This document shows, one piece after another, positions 1-8,499 of a stretch of 39,314 nucleotides of DNA. The translations under genes were made by a program, and so were the position numbers. The stretch is from an uncultured Rhodospirillaceae bacterium (GTDB taxonomy: Bacteria; Pseudomonadota; Alphaproteobacteria; MPNO01; UBA2964), in contig CAJXEC010000009.1 in the NCBI GenBank assembly GCA_913052165.1, positions 1-39,314 of the forward strand, given 5' to 3'. Under the pieces are notes generated by a model, which worked only from the letters and a program-made list of their open reading frames with translations, was not told the DNA's origin and searched no databases. Positions within the stretch are counted from its first letter, which is position 1. Each line of letters begins with the position of its first letter.

Positions 1-483
1 ACCGGCCAGCGAGAGTAATAAGACTACCTTGGCCATTGCTTTTGCTAATTCAACAAACGCTTTGACCCCAAACATTCGTTTGAAACCCTGAATGACACTT
101 ATTCTATTTGACTTAAAGTAAAGTGCTTTAGTTGCGAAATTTATTTCGCGAAAAACAATCAATTGCGTAAGGAAAGTAATAATAAATGGCAGTAAAATAA
201 TAATTGTAAGAATAAAAATAAACGAAAAAAATTCAAAATCTCTCAAATATCCCAATAATGTAATATTTTCAATACGGTCACTCCAATTAAAGTATTGAGT
301 AAACATCCGTATAATTTCATTTGAATTAATATAAAACAAAAGGCCCATCAATATCATCGAAAACATAGATGATAAGACAAATACCTCTTTAGAGGTAAGG
401 ACTTGTCCCTCTTTTTTTGCATCTTCTATTCTTTTTGGCGTTGCATCAAAGATTTTATCCTGACCATCGGAGTTTTCTGCCAT
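1..483 (-). CDS. flhB: FlhB, flagellar export-gate switch protein (N-terminal part only)
   Basis: Inner-membrane component of the flagellar type III export gate that switches substrate class from rod/hook to filament proteins. The ATG lies at 481-483 and reads MAENSDGQDK, followed by the family-typical stretch ATPKRIEDAKKEGQV. Hydrophobic membrane segments and a conserved RMFG-type motif follow. Only about 161 N-terminal residues are present because the gene runs off the left edge, so the cytoplasmic autocleavage domain (NPTH in relatives) cannot be seen. It starts 3 bp after the fliR stop and is the last visible gene of the long fli operon. The ORF track missed it because it has no stop inside the window. 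Confidence 0.95.
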   Translation of the reverse strand, partial: MAENSDGQDKIFDATPKRIEDAKKEGQVLTSKEVFVLSSMFSMILMGLLFYINSNEIIRMFTQYFNWSDRIENITLLGYLRDFEFFSFIFILTIIILLPFIITFLTQLIVFREINFATKALYFKSNRISVIQGFKRMFGVKAFVELAKAMAKVVLLLSLAG

Positions 484-486
484 GAA

Positions 487-1293
487 TTATTTCCTCCCGA
501 AAATATCCGCTAAATTTCTCAAAGAATCTGTAATTAAATCTCTAAATGACCAACCCAAGATATCCGCCATCACGTAGAGTAAGATAAAAATTGATATCAA
601 CGTGATTGGAAAACCAAATGAAAACAAGTTCAGTTGTGGTGCTGATCTCGTAACAATTCCAATCGTCAAATTAATCAAAAAAATCGTAAACACAAAAGGC
701 AGTGCAATTTTTAGTGCCCACGAATACATGTCCTTGCCGGATGCGAAGACATACTCCGCAGTTTCCGAAATTCTATCGGCCCCTCCAAATGGCACGACTT
801 CATAGGTGTTTTTAAGGATGTTTATAACCGCAACATGCCCATTCAAGGTAAGGAATATCGTGATCAGAAAAAGACTAAAAAATTGGCTTAAAACTGGCGA
901 TTGGGCAGTCGTATTCGGATCGATTTGAGCTGCAAAACCTAAACCACTTGTCGCAGCAATAACCTCGGCTGCAAGTGCGGCTGCAGAAAATATCACCGTC
1001 AAAACGAGACCTAGAGCAAGGCCTATGAGTATTTCTCCCAAAATAAATAAAATAAAAGTACTCTCATCAAAGCCGCGGATAGCTTGGAGATCCACATTTG
1101 GCATGAAGAAAAAAGCAACCGATAAAATTGTGACCAACTTAACCTGGCTCGGTATAGACATCGAGCCATACAGTGGGGCCGCGATAAAAAATGCTCCAAT
1201 CCTAAGAGAAGACAAAAGAAGGGTGAGGAACCATTCAATGGCATTTGGAAATCCTATTGAGCTTATGTTTACAGGAATTTCCAGATCGCTCAC
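487..1293 (-). CDS. fliR: FliR, flagellar export-gate membrane protein
   Basis: Export-gate protein that forms the inner-membrane export channel with FliP and FliQ. The 268 residues are the usual length and are strongly hydrophobic, with about six predicted membrane segments (for example LTLLLSSLRIGAFFIAAPLYG and ILGEILIGLALGLVLTVIFSAA). The family region around QIDPNTTAQSPVLSQFFSL is present. The start codon is GTG at 1291-1293, overlapping the fliQ stop as GTGA, which indicates translational coupling. It sits between fliQ and flhB in the standard order. Confidence 0.95.
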   Translation of the reverse strand: MSDLEIPVNISSIGFPNAIEWFLTLLLSSLRIGAFFIAAPLYGSMSIPSQVKLVTILSVAFFFMPNVDLQAIRGFDESTFILFILGEILIGLALGLVLTVIFSAAALAAEVIAATSGLGFAAQIDPNTTAQSPVLSQFFSLFLITIFLTLNGHVAVINILKNTYEVVPFGGADRISETAEYVFASGKDMYSWALKIALPFVFTIFLINLTIGIVTRSAPQLNLFSFGFPITLISIFILLYVMADILGWSFRDLITDSLRNLADIFGRK

Positions 1294-1562
1294 CTTATGT
1301 TCGCGATTTCTTCAAAGATTCCAGAAAAGTATTCCGTAAGCCCGCCCATCATAAAGCTCGAAAAAATTGCTAGAAATATCAATACCAAGAGGATTTTGGG
1401 AACAAAACTTAGAGTCATCTCATTAATCGAGGTGGCGGCCTGGAGGATGCCAATCAGTAAGCCTATCACCAAAGCGGCCAATAAAACTGGTCCTGCGATC
1501 AGCACGATTGTCCAAAACGCATCTTTTAACTGTGCAATGTTCCCGTCAAATTCCAGACCCAT
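1290..1562 (-). CDS. fliQ: FliQ, flagellar export-gate membrane protein
   Basis: Small gate subunit of the flagellar export apparatus with two membrane hairpin helices. The ORF track begins at 1607, but the family length of about 90 residues and the position of the fliP stop (1565) favour the ATG at 1560-1562, giving MGLEFDGNIAQLKDAFW and 90 residues. Conserved features are the first helix FWTIVLIAGPVLLAALVIGLLIG, then QAATSINEMTLSFVPK and the second helix. It overlaps fliR by 4 bp at its end. Confidence 0.95.
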   Translation of the reverse strand: MGLEFDGNIAQLKDAFWTIVLIAGPVLLAALVIGLLIGILQAATSINEMTLSFVPKILLVLIFLAIFSSFMMGGLTEYFSGIFEEIANIR

Positions 1563-1564
1563 GA

Positions 1565-2323
1565 TCACCCATAACTTTGTATTATAGAGCCAACTGTCAT
1601 TGTCCACCCGTCAACCAAGACAAATAATAGGAGTTTAAACGGCAAAGATATCAACATCGGACTAAGCATCATCATGCCGAGTGACATAAGAATAGAAGCA
1701 ATGATCATATCTATTACCAAAAAAGGTAAGTAGATTAGAAAGCCGATCTGGAAAGCAGTCTTTAATTCTGAGGTAATAAATGCAGGCAGCAAGACAGACC
1801 ACGGCACAGATGCCTCATCTTCAAACTTTTTGTTTCCGTTCATGTCAGCGAATGCGAGGAGATCTTTTTCCCTCGTATTCCTCGTCATAAACTTTTTGAT
1901 ATCTGAGGATGCGCGATCGAAAGCCTCTTCCAGGTTTATAGTCTTTTGAGAGTATGGCTTATAAGCGTTCTGGTATATCCCGTCAAAGGTGGGTGCCATC
2001 ACAAAAAAAGTGATAAATAGAGCCAAAGCCACTAGTATTTGGTTTGGAGGTGTTTGCTGGGTTCCCAGCGCTGTGCGCAATATAGAAAGAACAATAATGA
2101 TCCTAGCAAAGGCCGTCATGCCCAAAAGAATAGAAGGCAACACCGTCAAGGCTGTCATAAAAAGAAGTATTTTGAGCGATACCGTATACTCCTGACTTCC
2201 TTCCTGTCCCTCTTCAACAGAGAGTAGAGGAATTCCGGTCAGTCCTTGAGCAAAGACCTCAATTGGGAGCCCGAAAAGAAGGACTAAACAAAGGAACGCT
2301 ATTTTAAATGGAAAGCCCTTCAT
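1565..2323 (-). CDS. fliP: FliP, flagellar export-gate membrane protein
   Basis: Core pentameric subunit of the export gate. Its 252 residues start with a cleavable signal peptide (MKGFPFKIAFLCLVLLFGLPIEVFA), as is usual for FliP. The family motifs include LTVLPSILLGMTAFARIIIVLSILRTALGTQQTPPNQ and, near the C-terminus, SLGMMMLSPMLISLPFKLLLFVLVDGW. It follows fliO by 4 bp and precedes fliQ by 2 bp. Confidence 0.97.
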   Translation of the reverse strand: MKGFPFKIAFLCLVLLFGLPIEVFAQGLTGIPLLSVEEGQEGSQEYTVSLKILLFMTALTVLPSILLGMTAFARIIIVLSILRTALGTQQTPPNQILVALALFITFFVMAPTFDGIYQNAYKPYSQKTINLEEAFDRASSDIKKFMTRNTREKDLLAFADMNGNKKFEDEASVPWSVLLPAFITSELKTAFQIGFLIYLPFLVIDMIIASILMSLGMMMLSPMLISLPFKLLLFVLVDGWTMTVGSIIQSYG

Positions 2324-2327
2324 AACT

Positions 2328-2576
2328 CTAAATTATCTGCTGAATCACACTTGTCCCATTTTTAGACGTCAAAAGTAAAAATTCTTTCTCCGAAACTTTT
2401 ACCAAAGTTAACCTGTGATAGGTGTCGATCCTCCTGGTCTCCTGCACATCAATCAGCGTAGTACCTCCTAATGTAATCGTTTTAATTTTTTCTGTGTTCT
2501 TTTTTACAAAATAAAGAATTGATAGAAGGAGCAAAATAAAAATTAAGACGACTAAAATTTGACTTCCGATATCCAT
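2328..2576 (-). CDS. fliO: FliO, flagellar export-gate assembly protein
   Basis: Small bitopic membrane protein that helps assemble or stabilise the FliP ring. The 82 residues contain one N-terminal membrane helix (ILVVLIFILLLLSILYFV) followed by a short cytoplasmic domain with the FliO pattern (TLGGTTLIDVQETRRIDTYHRLTLVKV). The sequence diverges from better-studied FliO, but its length, topology and slot between fliN and fliP make the call secure. Its ATG overlaps the fliN stop by 1 bp (TAATG). Confidence 0.88.
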   Translation of the reverse strand: MDIGSQILVVLIFILLLLSILYFVKKNTEKIKTITLGGTTLIDVQETRRIDTYHRLTLVKVSEKEFLLLTSKNGTSVIQQII

Positions 2577-2962
2577 TATAAGGATTGCGCTATCTTCTCT
2601 GGTTCCGAGATATCCACAAACCTTATTCCAAATTTATCGCCAACCATCACGATCTCACCCTTAGCAATACTTGCCCCGTTAACAATTATCTCCAATGGAT
2701 CCCCTGCCATCCGGTCCAGCTCAATCACAGAGCCCTCATTAAGTAACAAAAGATCTTTAATAGTCATCTTTGCCCTACCCACCTCTACAGCCAGCTGAAC
2801 CTCGATACTTTGAAGCATATTAAGTTTATCAGCGCTAGTGACACGACTATTTGAGGTCTCTTCCACCCCTGAGGCCGGTTGCCCGGCATTTTCATTTTCT
2901 GCCTGAGGATTACCCTGCTCTATCTCGGCAATCGCACCGTCTGCTTCAGTCTCATCAACCAT
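2576..2962 (-). CDS. fliN: FliN, flagellar C-ring switch protein
   Basis: Forms the base of the C-ring, where it takes part in switching and docks FliH of the export machinery. The 128 residues comprise an acidic, low-complexity N-terminal half (residues 1-45) and a SpoA/SPOA domain (about 50-125) with the typical run VQLAVEVGRAKMTIKDLLLLNEGSVIELDRMAGDPLEI. The gene sits between fliM and fliO. It starts 15 bp after the fliM stop. Confidence 0.96.
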   Translation of the reverse strand: MVDETEADGAIAEIEQGNPQAENENAGQPASGVEETSNSRVTSADKLNMLQSIEVQLAVEVGRAKMTIKDLLLLNEGSVIELDRMAGDPLEIIVNGASIAKGEIVMVGDKFGIRFVDISEPEKIAQSL

Positions 2963-2977
2963 TTGAACACCTGATTC

Positions 2978-3985
2978 CTATTGAATTAATTCTTCCTGTT
3001 TTTTAAGCTGAACAGCTACCTTTTCGGTAATGCTTACAGCTCGACAACCATCAATTTCCCCCATGTCACCATTAAAGTAAGTACGATTTGATATTTTTAT
3101 TTTTAAGTTATCAGGCGGAGCCACTGTCATCGTTCTTCCCTCCAAAAGTTCTGTCAATTTAGAGATCTGTATTTTTGACTCCACCAGGACTGCAGACATA
3201 TTAATTGGGATTTCGCTAACAGCGGCTTGAAGCTTTTCGGTCCACGTCAAATCACTTTCACCTACAGCCGTTTGAACTTGGCTTCTTAATTTTGAGGCGA
3301 CGGGCTTAAGGGTCTGTATCGGATACAGAACGTCTATATTTAATGGATCGATATCTGGCAGAGAAACTTCAAAACGGCAAACCACAATACTTTCTTGCCC
3401 ATCAACAAAAGATGCAAATTGGGGATTTTCCTCGAAGGAAGTCTCTGAAAATGTTGTGGGAGTGAGATCTTGCCAGGCCTTTGCGAGTGTTTCCTTTATA
3501 TCTTCGGTCAATATCTCAAGTATGCGACGTTCGGTTCCAGTAAACTCAGTAGAAATTTTTTGGGGTTGTTTTAATGCGCCGCCATAATAAGTGTCTGTTG
3601 CCATAGAAATTAACTCAGGCGGCATAACGACCATAATCGATCCTCGAAGCTCTTCCACCCGAGACGTTGATAAGCTCATAAATCTGCTTATCGTATCACA
3701 GTAATCTCCATAGGATTTGACGGCGGGCGTGGCACAATTAATGCGCGGTTGAATATGTAACAGCGGCTGAAAAATAACTCGAACCAAACGCGCGAATTTT
3801 TCATTTATAATTCTTAAAGCATGGAAGTCTCCCAGCAAAGAAAGATCGTCATCACCGAAGCGGAATTCACTTACTGGGCCTACATGCTCTATGCTGGCCC
3901 TGTTGTTTGCATGCGTATCCTTTTCAGCGCTTTGAAGTAGCGCTTCAACTTCATCTTCAGATAAACTTCTTGCAGAATCTACCAA
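2978..3985 (-). CDS. fliM: FliM, flagellar C-ring switch protein
   Basis: Rotor switch protein that binds phosphorylated CheY and links FliG to FliN. The N-terminus carries the CheY-binding peptide (LSEDEVEALL, matching the family LSQDEIDALL). A middle CheC-like domain (about 45-240, including GDYCDTISRFMSLSTSRVEELRG) is followed by a C-terminal SpoA domain. At 335 residues the length is normal. The start codon is TTG at 3983-3985, preceded by AGGTG; no in-frame ATG or GTG lies nearby, so an unusual start appears genuine. It lies 7 bp downstream of fliL. Confidence 0.96.
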   Translation of the reverse strand: MVDSARSLSEDEVEALLQSAEKDTHANNRASIEHVGPVSEFRFGDDDLSLLGDFHALRIINEKFARLVRVIFQPLLHIQPRINCATPAVKSYGDYCDTISRFMSLSTSRVEELRGSIMVVMPPELISMATDTYYGGALKQPQKISTEFTGTERRILEILTEDIKETLAKAWQDLTPTTFSETSFEENPQFASFVDGQESIVVCRFEVSLPDIDPLNIDVLYPIQTLKPVASKLRSQVQTAVGESDLTWTEKLQAAVSEIPINMSAVLVESKIQISKLTELLEGRTMTVAPPDNLKIKISNRTYFNGDMGEIDGCRAVSITEKVAVQLKKQEELIQ

Positions 3986-3992
3986 TGCACAC

Positions 3993-4616
3993 CTATTGCA
4001 TTACAAAACCAGTTAGGTGAACGGCTTCGACCCCCCCAAAACCCTCCAACTCTTTTAATTTCCCGTTGATCATTTCCTTTATTGCATCAGCAACAGCATC
4101 CCTTCCCGCGCGGCCCATGACATCTGCCTCAGAGAAATCGCTGAGCACTCCGAGAACTCCTGCCTTAAGGGCCGTCTGATGCGCTTCTACGTTTTTTATA
4201 ACCTCCTCGTCATACCGCGTACTCACTCCAATTTCCACCTGGAGAAATTTGGTGGAGCCCTTTAAATTAGTGGTCATATTACCTGGCATTTGAAAATACA
4301 GAGTCTTGTAGACCTTTTCCTTTACACTAGGCTTGGATATCTTTTTGGGCCCGCATTCTTTTTCACCGTCAGCATTTTCAACACAATCCTCTTCCCCTTC
4401 GGTTGTACCCGTCTCTTCTCCCTTTTTCTTCTCAGCTTGAACTTCAGAAATTACTTTTTCGACTTCTTCGGGCGTATTTGTTGGAGCAGAGAAAATGAAA
4501 TATCCGACCCCTAGCCCAACTACCAATAGGAGTATGGCACTGACACCAATAAGTGCATAAAGAAGGACTCCTCCTTTTTTCTTTTCTTCGGTTTCTGTCT
4601 CTTCATCATCTGCCAT
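3993..4616 (-). CDS. fliL: FliL, basal-body stator-associated membrane protein
   Basis: Single-span inner-membrane protein that surrounds the stator near the motor. A short cytoplasmic N-terminus is followed by one membrane helix (LLYALIGVSAILLLVVGLGVGYFIF, about residues 18-42), an acidic periplasmic linker rich in Glu and Lys, and the conserved C-terminal FliL domain ending VEAVHLTGFVMQ. At 207 residues it is slightly longer than many FliL because of the linker, which contains two cysteines (EEDCVENADGEKECG). A good ribosome site (AAGGA) precedes the ATG. Confidence 0.94.
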   Translation of the reverse strand: MADDEETETEEKKKGGVLLYALIGVSAILLLVVGLGVGYFIFSAPTNTPEEVEKVISEVQAEKKKGEETGTTEGEEDCVENADGEKECGPKKISKPSVKEKVYKTLYFQMPGNMTTNLKGSTKFLQVEIGVSTRYDEEVIKNVEAHQTALKAGVLGVLSDFSEADVMGRAGRDAVADAIKEMINGKLKELEGFGGVEAVHLTGFVMQ

Positions 4617-4627
4617 TTATTTTTTCC

Positions 4628-5941
4628 TTAAGCGTAAATTACAATTTTATTATTACTGCTTTCCATCTCAATTTCTTCTGCTTGTTCGATTTTGTCTTCA
4701 GACTCAAGGTTGTGATCGTGATTATAATTTCGCTCGTTCAAATCATTGCTTGACGCGTTATCCTTATCGCTAGACCCGAAGAAATTATCCTGAAGAGTTT
4801 CATCCAATACTCTGATTGCGTCTAATTTGACCCCAGACTCAGCTAGAAGCAAAGCAATTTTAGGCTGCGAGTCAGTCAATAATTTTATGGCAGCCTTTGT
4901 CTGGGTAGTAATCAAGATCTCGATTTTGTCACCGATTTTTCTCACATTGAGATTTAAGAGACCCAAAGATGCGGGGTGTAATTGAAGGTTTATGCTGTTT
5001 GTCCTTCCGTTAATGATATTCAAATGCAGTTGGTGGACTAACTTTTGGCTCCAATTTTGATCAGCCGTTGAGATCGGGTCAAATCTGTTCAAATCACTTA
5101 CACCGTCTGGAACCATTCTTACATGAGTGGCATTCGGTTGGACATGCAAAGCTCTATCGCTATCCGAATTTTGAACAGTCAAATTTGACTGATCCCAAGT
5201 TGGCTCTTTTCTATACCCACTATGAATTTGGGGATATTGATTAAGCCTAGGTTTTGTATCCGCGGTACCCGACTTACCCACGTCCCCGACCAACAAACCG
5301 TCGAATTTTTCGGTTTCGGAATTTGGAGTCCCCTCGAATGCCAGAGTAGTTTTTAGGCTAGAATTGATTTTTGCAGCCTCTGATCCGTAGAGTCCCGCAC
5401 CAACCCCATTATTTCCAGGGTTTGGGCCAGGAAGCTCAGTCCACCTCAACTTTGGGGGCTCGGTAAGTGGGTTTGTTTTGTTAGAAGTGGCACGTGAGTG
5501 TCTGACCAAAGGTGAAAATACGTTTCTTGGATCCAATCCGTTGTGGTTTTTCTCAGAACTTATAAACTCCTCTCCAACCTCAGAGACCGTCAAACCATCA
5601 CCCTTGGGTATAACTCGGCCTGCAGGAGCTGGTGCTGGGGGGGCAACATAGTCTTTGATGTTATTTAGTTCTATTACCTCAGAAGAACCCTTTTCTATTT
5701 TAAGGGCTTCAAGAGAGCCGGTTGTTGAGTTTGAAGCTCCGTTTTTGTCGATCGTGCCATCGGGAAATTCGGTCTCAGACAGTCGACCATGCCCCTGGTC
5801 GTCCTGGGCAAAATGTCCACTTAAACCGAGCAGATTAAAGATGCCACTAAAAATTGACTTGCGCTCTTCAATCCCAACAAGCTCAGAACCCCTTTGTTGA
5901 GGACTAGAGGTGGAAAGATGCACCTCTGCAGCTATTTTCAT
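4628..5941 (-). CDS. fliK: FliK, hook-length control protein
   Basis: Secreted molecular ruler that triggers the FlhB specificity switch when the hook is complete. The N-terminal three quarters is poorly conserved and low in complexity. The C-terminal domain (about residues 310-395) carries the FliK signature INLQLHPASLGLLNLNVRKIGDKIEI followed by LLAESGVKLDAIRV. The track start at 5971 overlaps a -24/-12 promoter; the ATG at 5939-5941 (MKIAAEVHLS) has a GAGGG ribosome site and lies downstream of it, so I use that start, giving 437 residues. It ends 11 bp before fliL. Confidence 0.92.
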   Translation of the reverse strand: MKIAAEVHLSTSSPQQRGSELVGIEERKSIFSGIFNLLGLSGHFAQDDQGHGRLSETEFPDGTIDKNGASNSTTGSLEALKIEKGSSEVIELNNIKDYVAPPAPAPAGRVIPKGDGLTVSEVGEEFISSEKNHNGLDPRNVFSPLVRHSRATSNKTNPLTEPPKLRWTELPGPNPGNNGVGAGLYGSEAAKINSSLKTTLAFEGTPNSETEKFDGLLVGDVGKSGTADTKPRLNQYPQIHSGYRKEPTWDQSNLTVQNSDSDRALHVQPNATHVRMVPDGVSDLNRFDPISTADQNWSQKLVHQLHLNIINGRTNSINLQLHPASLGLLNLNVRKIGDKIEILITTQTKAAIKLLTDSQPKIALLLAESGVKLDAIRVLDETLQDNFFGSSDKDNASSNDLNERNYNHDHNLESEDKIEQAEEIEMESSNNKIVIYA

Positions 5942-5976
5942 TAGTATTCCCTCGCGTGCTTTTATACCCACTTGGA

Positions 5977-5992
5977 TGCATTTTTCATGCCA
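5977..5992 (-). promoter_or_regulatory. Sigma-54 (-24/-12) promoter of the fliK operon
   Basis: On the minus strand the sequence reads TGGCATGAAAAATGCA, a close fit to TGGCACG-N4-TTGCA with the invariant GG and GC ten bases apart. It lies in the only sizeable gap in this operon (between fliJ and fliK), about 36 bp upstream of the refined fliK ATG. Transcription should start near 5965. Confidence 0.82.
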
Positions 5993-6015
5993 AAGTCTAG
6001 TTTAATTTATAATTG

Positions 6016-6381
6016 TTACGCTTCGATCGTTTGAAATCCAGACGCTTTTTCAAGAAGAAGGTTCTCTTTATGCTGCTTGGCGAGGAGATCAATCTGGGAA
6101 TTCTTAATTTCGTTTTCAAGAAATTCAATTCTATTTACAGCAATTTCACGCTGCTCATTTAAAATGTTAAAATATTTAATCCGCTTTTGAATTAAATATC
6201 CCGAATGAATTTTTTGATTTTGATTATTTTCAATTTCTTCATTTATCTTATGAATTATTTCTCTTAGTTCTTTAATGTCTCTCTGTAAGTCGATCAATTT
6301 TGTCTCCGCTTCGCGTCTTTCAATTTTTATTTTTCTTAAAAACGACTCAAGCTTACTCAAACGAGTATTTTTTTTAAGCAT
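6016..6381 (-). CDS. fliJ: FliJ, export chaperone-escort coiled-coil protein
   Basis: Coiled-coil rod that sits in the FliI ATPase ring and recycles export chaperones. The track start (6423) lies inside fliI. The ATG at 6379-6381 (MLKKNTRLSKLESFLRKIKIERRE) gives 121 residues and overlaps the fliI end by 8 bp. The protein is almost entirely charged heptad-like helix, with no hydrophobic domain. The sequence diverges from model FliJ; identity rests on length, coiled-coil character and position right after fliI. Confidence 0.88.
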   Translation of the reverse strand: MLKKNTRLSKLESFLRKIKIERREAETKLIDLQRDIKELREIIHKINEEIENNQNQKIHSGYLIQKRIKYFNILNEQREIAVNRIEFLENEIKNSQIDLLAKQHKENLLLEKASGFQTIEA

Positions 6382-7696
6382 GCAAAACCCCAGCCAAACT
6401 GGTGACAGAGCTTGCCATATCAAATTTTTCCTCTGGCCCCTGTTTAATAAAATCCATCATTTGTGAATAAAGTTTAATCGCTTTATCGAGCTCAGGGTCG
6501 CTTCCTTCCTTGTAACCTCCCAACAAAAGCAAATCTTTGTTTTCTTGATACAATGCATAGTATTTTCGGAATTCGCGAATGTCTCTTTGCTGTTCTAAGT
6601 CGGTAATTTGCCCGATCACTCGACTTATAGAAGCGCTTAAATCAATTGCGGGATAAACACCAAGCTCGGCCTGGGCTCTGGATAGGACTATGTGTCCATC
6701 AAGGATCGCCCTAGCCGCGTCCACGACTGGATCATTTAGGTCATCAGAGTCTGCCAGAACTGTATAAATTCCGGTGGTAGTCCCGCTTCCAATTTGTCCC
6801 TGGCCTGTTCGTTCTATTAACTCGGGAATCAAAGAGATAGCCGAAGGTGGATACCCCCTGGCCGATGGGTTTTCGCCGAGAGCCAAACCAATTTCGCGCC
6901 GCGCGTGGGCCACTCTCGTAAGCGAGTCCATAATAAGGAGGGTATTTTTGCCTCTAGATCTGAAATACTCTGAAATCGCAGTACACAAATTGGCCGCCCT
7001 AATCCGACGCAACGGCGAACTACCAGCTGGTTCAGCTATAATGCAAAGTCTTGAGCGCATATCTGGTGTAAGTGTGTTTCTAATAAAGTCGCCGATCTCT
7101 CTTGATCTCTCCCCTATCAGTCCGACCACAATGACTTCAGACTCTGAGTGGCGCGTTATCATCTGCAAGAGAACACTTTTGCCCACCCCGGACCCCGCAA
7201 TAATCCCAAGACGTTGTCCACGGCCGATTGTCAACAGCCCATTTATCGACCTAACGCCTGTATCGAACGCCTTATCGATAGGAGCCCTCTCCAGTGGATT
7301 GATTTGCTCTCCGTGAAGAGAGAGATTGTCTGAGAAAGATACACCTTTTTCCTGATCCAGAGGCTCCATCAAGGCGTCAAAGGCTCTACCAAGACAACTA
7401 TCATCGATGGTTCCAGCGACAGAACCATCCATCAACCAAACCCGCGCGCCAGCAACTATTTTGGCGGTGCTTGCATAAGGGACGAGTTTATTTAAGCCTT
7501 CCCCAAATCCTATTAACTCAGCAAAAACTGGTGCCCCCTGGGTATCAACAATTTTGCATAACGAGCCCACGGATGCAGGGAACCCGTCACATGTCACGAC
7601 TAAACCATCGTAGCTTTTTACGACTCCTGATACGTTCACGCTTTTGGAGCCCGAGCTGCGGTTAATCTGGTCGAAAATATTAGGATCTGCCAACAT
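6374..7696 (-). CDS. fliI: FliI, flagellar export ATPase
   Basis: Hexameric F1-like ATPase that energises and orders substrate entry to the export gate. Its 440 residues are the family length. Walker A is GSGVGKS; then come the GERSREIGDFI motif, the Walker B strand LLIMDSLTRVAHARREIGLALGE and the conserved tail of the catalytic domain (ILDGHIVLSRAQAELGVYPAIDLSASISR). The ATG at 7694-7696 has an AAGAG ribosome site. It lies 5 bp after fliH and overlaps fliJ. Confidence 0.97.
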   Translation of the reverse strand: MLADPNIFDQINRSSGSKSVNVSGVVKSYDGLVVTCDGFPASVGSLCKIVDTQGAPVFAELIGFGEGLNKLVPYASTAKIVAGARVWLMDGSVAGTIDDSCLGRAFDALMEPLDQEKGVSFSDNLSLHGEQINPLERAPIDKAFDTGVRSINGLLTIGRGQRLGIIAGSGVGKSVLLQMITRHSESEVIVVGLIGERSREIGDFIRNTLTPDMRSRLCIIAEPAGSSPLRRIRAANLCTAISEYFRSRGKNTLLIMDSLTRVAHARREIGLALGENPSARGYPPSAISLIPELIERTGQGQIGSGTTTGIYTVLADSDDLNDPVVDAARAILDGHIVLSRAQAELGVYPAIDLSASISRVIGQITDLEQQRDIREFRKYYALYQENKDLLLLGGYKEGSDPELDKAIKLYSQMMDFIKQGPEEKFDMASSVTSLAGVLHA

Positions 7697-7701
7697 AAGA
7701 A

Positions 7702-8499
7702 TTACTCTTTGTAGTTAATATTTCCTACCTCAATCACAATTGAACCCCGGTCTAAGTCTTCAGATGGGATACATTCAAATTTTTCGCCCTGATACAAGTG
7801 CGCGTAGTCTCGGATCGCTTCATAGTCCTTGGGATTAATTTTTATAAATTTTTTATCATTCAAATACGAAAAACGATCCAGCTTCTCCTGAATCTGTTGA
7901 TGAAATTTTTCTGGTAATTCATCAATGCAATAACCTATTAACTGTATCGTTTTCTGCTCAATCGATTCTAAAATAAAATTTTTTATGTATTCTTTGTTAA
8001 AAACATCAGACGACTCGGTCGCCTGTAAAATTTTATTTAGTTGATCCAAAGTGGAAATTACATCGCCTTCAGAGGCACTTTCCGCGGCCGCAAAGCCTGC
8101 GGAATAGCCCTCCTCATATGCCTGTTTGCGTTCCTCTTCCGAAATAACTTGCTCAGCGCCAGAATTTTCATTGCTATCAGTTATATCAGAGACCTCAGAA
8201 CTTTCAGAGGGTGGAACTCCTAAATCTTGAGCTTGATCCGCCATTTTACTTGTATTCGGGCTCTGATCATTCTCCAGAGATGTTATCGCGTCAGGCTCGT
8301 TCGAGCCAGTCAATTGATCTCCGGGCTCAAGCACGTCATGAGAAAAGGGAACCAAATCCTTTTTTGCGAAATCAATTAACTTAATGGGTTTGAAACCTAA
8401 ATTTTTTATATTTTCATTGATTGGCTTTTTTTCAAACTTAGAGCCCACTCGGTTGTTTAGGAGCTCTAAGATTTTTTCGGTCTGTTGTTGGGCTAACAT
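7702..8499 (-). CDS. fliH: FliH, export ATPase regulator
   Basis: Peripheral-stalk-like regulator that tethers FliI to FliN at the C-ring base. The 265 residues contain an acidic, variable N-terminal half, then EEERKQAYEEGYSAGFAAAES (the EEGYxxGxxxG-like hallmark of FliH), a helical segment, and a C-terminal domain resembling the F1 delta subunit (IKINPKDYEAIRDY and RGSIVIEVG). The ATG follows the fliG stop directly (TAGATG). Confidence 0.92.
   Translation of the reverse strand: MLAQQQTEKILELLNNRVGSKFEKKPINENIKNLGFKPIKLIDFAKKDLVPFSHDVLEPGDQLTGSNEPDAITSLENDQSPNTSKMADQAQDLGVPPSESSEVSDITDSNENSGAEQVISEEERKQAYEEGYSAGFAAAESASEGDVISTLDQLNKILQATESSDVFNKEYIKNFILESIEQKTIQLIGYCIDELPEKFHQQIQEKLDRFSYLNDKKFIKINPKDYEAIRDYAHLYQGEKFECIPSEDLDRGSIVIEVGNINYKE

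Noticed and set aside
6774-7316. 180-residue plus-strand ORF antisense to fliI
   Set aside because: Complete overlap with the FliI catalytic core; no motif or ribosome site of its own.
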